Positions 62,073-64,000 of a DNA stretch of 64,000 nt are shown in pieces. Under the pieces are notes generated by a model. It searched no databases and had not been told where the DNA came from. It was given only the letters and a program-made list of their open reading frames with translations. The DNA comes from Xestospongia bergquistia. Its lineage: Eukaryota > Porifera > Demospongiae > Haplosclerida > Petrosiidae. The stretch lies in contig OZ014413.1 in assembly GCA_963965975.1 (NCBI GenBank), positions 11,080,601 to 11,144,600 of the forward strand, given 5' to 3'. Within the stretch, counting starts at the first letter, position 1, and every line of letters begins with the position of its first letter. Both the position numbers and the translations under genes were made by a program.

Positions 62073-64000
62073 ATGAGCTTAAACATGATTCAAACAAGCG
62101 AAGAAGCTGAAGAGAAACAAACAAGTGGGCCAATATATACATTATTGCTAACTTCCTAACGTGTTCTTTCTGCAGATGGCAGTATACACTCACAGAACGA
62201 ACTAGTCCTAGCTGGAGAACTTGGCACAAAAGACAAGTATCTCTTTGTAGCTAAAGACCATCCTACTGAAGCTTTTACAGCTATGCAGGAGCTAAGAGAT
62301 GAACAAAAGCTCTGTGACATAACCCTGATTGTCCAAGGCCAAGAAATACAGGCTCACAAAATAGTTTTGGCAGCTTCTAGTCGCTATTTTCGGTCCATGT
62401 TTGCAGGAGACATGTTAGAAAGTCGTAGCTCTGTTGTTGAGCTAAAAGATGTAGAACCTGAAGCTATAGAGTTATTAGTTGAATACTCCTATTCATCACA
62501 GCTTGAAATTACTTCTAATAATGTTCAATCTGTCATGGCAGCTGCCTCTATTTTTGACTTTCCTGCTGTTTTAAATGCTACAGCAAATTTTCTAGCAACT
62601 CATCTTCATCCTTCAAACTGTTTAGGTATGCGAGCGTTTGGCAAAACTTATGGCAGCGAATCTCTAGTAACAGCTGCTTCTTGGTACTTTAGAAATCATT
62701 TCACAGATGCCGTGAAAAGTGAAGAATTTCTCACTCTACCATCAGATGTATTTGCAGATCTTTTAGACAGTGATGATGTTAATGTGAGATCAGAGGAAGA
62801 CATATTTCGGGCATTAGAACTGTGGTTAAAACATGACCCAGAAAACAGAAAAGACCACTTACCCTTGCTTTTGAGACATATTCGTTTGCCTCTATTGTCT
62901 TTGAGTTTTTTAAAGCAATTTGTAGAACCTAATCAATATATTAGACGGAATTTAGAATGTAGAGACATACTTGATGAGGCCAAAAACTATCATTTGTTTC
63001 CTGATGATTACTCTCAATTAAAGGGGACACAGTTTCATCCTCGTAAATCGACTGTTGGTGTTCTGTTTGCTATTGGTGGGCGTGGTGCTGTTGGAGAACC
63101 ATTCTGTAGTGTAGAGTGTTATAACTTCCGAACTAACCAGTGGTATGAAGGACCAGAATTAAGGTATGTCATTTTATTGTACTCTCTTGTAGTTAGCTTG
63201 CTCATGTGGTTAGTGTGTGTCATAAGTACAATTACTGTGAGGAGGTGTCTAATAAAATTATGGCTTATTTGGTATTGTAGGCAGACCTTGGTTGCTATGG
63301 TAACCAGTCCTTACTAGCTTTAGGCCATAAACACTTACCACAGTGATGCAGATGGCTTTGTAGATAGAGTAGTAGTTAGTACATAATAGGATATGCTTTT
63401 CAAATGTTACCTCTTGGCTTCTTTGTTTTGGTCAAGCACAGCATTCTGTAATAATGATATATACAATGTCTAATACTATATTATACATATAGAATATAAT
63501 ATAATATATATACATTATATAATACATATATATGACATATATATTATACATATTGAGTGTAATATAATATATATACATTATATAATACATATATAATTAT
63601 GTACAATGACTAGTAATATTATTACTATAGGATTTGTGGTATTTAGGATAATTAAATAATGTCTTGTGTCATAGCAGGTGGCTTTTATGGTTTATCGAGT
63701 ACATGATTAGATGTTATGATAATAATGTATTGTTTTAGATCACGACGAAGACATGTGGGCGTGGCTTGTCTCCATGGTAAATTATATGCAGTGGGTGGTC
63801 ACGATGGAAATCAACATCTCAATACAGTAGAATGTTATGACCCCAAGGTCAGTGTTTGTCGCCACTTGTATTGTGTACATGTGTACATTCATCTCTTCAT
63901 TTCTTTTTCCTATCCATTCTTTAAACTATCAATCATGTTAGGTTGGTCGTTGGGAGTATGTTCAACCGATGAAGACATTAAGACGTGGTATAGCTGTAGG
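62073..64000 (+). CDS. KLHL8-like BTB-BACK-kelch protein (3' partial)
   Basis: Visible exons are 62073..62124, 62176..63163, 63739..63846 and one from about 63942 that runs off the window. The BTB domain follows a ~55-residue N-terminal part ([20 protein letters not shown] with [13 protein letters not shown]). The BACK domain follows ([20 protein letters not shown] through [20 protein letters not shown]). Kelch repeats begin [20 protein letters not shown], then [27 protein letters not shown]-kelch proteins are substrate receptors of CUL3 ubiquitin ligases. The GGRG-GEPF first blade and the RRRHVGV second blade resemble KLHL8, from memory. The single long exon 2 carries BTB and BACK without introns. 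Two in-frame ATGs occur four codons apart at the start; the first is used. Confidence 0.88.
63483..63597. repeat. AT-rich duplicated segment in KLHL8-like intron
   Basis: Two near-identical copies of a roughly 55-60-base AT-rich segment (around AATATATATACATTATATAA) lie side by side and are largely self-complementary. Confidence 0.7.

Overview
This window comes from a compact, AT-rich animal genome. The genes carry many short GT-AG introns, often only 40-60 bases, and lie close together, often head to head or tail to tail. Gene content is metazoan: ABCB transporters, a DLC-type START protein, an ARHGAP6-type RhoGAP, UFM1 and UFSP2, TXNDC9, mitochondrial DNAJA3, a KLHL8-like protein, a death-domain protein with coiled coils, and a WBP1/Shisa-like membrane protein. 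The tiny introns and death-fold gene suggest a sponge, perhaps a demosponge such as Amphimedon. That placement is inference. All gene models were spliced by eye from GT-AG sites, reading-frame continuity and family resemblance.

Left end (1-2023, +): the last exons of a DLC/STARD-type protein. From 2395 to 33265 (+) lie five full-length ABCB (P-glycoprotein-like) genes in direct tandem, called A1-A5 here. A1 is the most divergent and has one extra intron holding a 22-base minisatellite. A2 is a pseudogene with a frameshift, a nonsense codon and a damaged Walker A. A1, A3, A4 and A5 are open. The copies are mosaics of each other, and the two nucleotide-binding domains inside one gene share a 164-base tract that is nearly identical, which points to gene conversion.

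33347-34464 (-) is a Maf-type nucleotide pyrophosphatase with seven small exons, one of 15 bases. It is tail to tail with A5 and head to head with an ARHGAP6-like RhoGAP (34663-43626, +). That gene has long introns and three intronic minisatellites. TXNDC9 (43838-44554, -) and the UFM1 protease UFSP2 (44585-47198, +) are head to head with 30 bases between start codons. A death-domain / CARD-like / coiled-coil protein (47277-51009, +) follows; one intron carries a complete MITE with 9-base target duplications. A leucine-rich-repeat gene (51949-52627) may be separate or its 3' end.

52.6-56.2 kb is poor in genes and holds a 710-base hAT remnant. Then come DNAJA3 (56403-58524, +) with a short upstream ORF ending in an ATGA overlap, UFM1 itself (58657-59192, -) with a start codon split by an intron, a Cys-rich single-pass membrane protein with a PPPY motif (59341-60343, +), a TRM9/ALKBH8-type tRNA methyltransferase (60519-61969, -), and the 5' part of a KLHL8-like gene (62073-64000, +) that runs off the window.

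The gene order gives two functional themes. One is xenobiotic export (the ABCB array). The other is ufmylation, because UFM1 and its processing/deconjugating protease UFSP2 lie about 12 kb apart.
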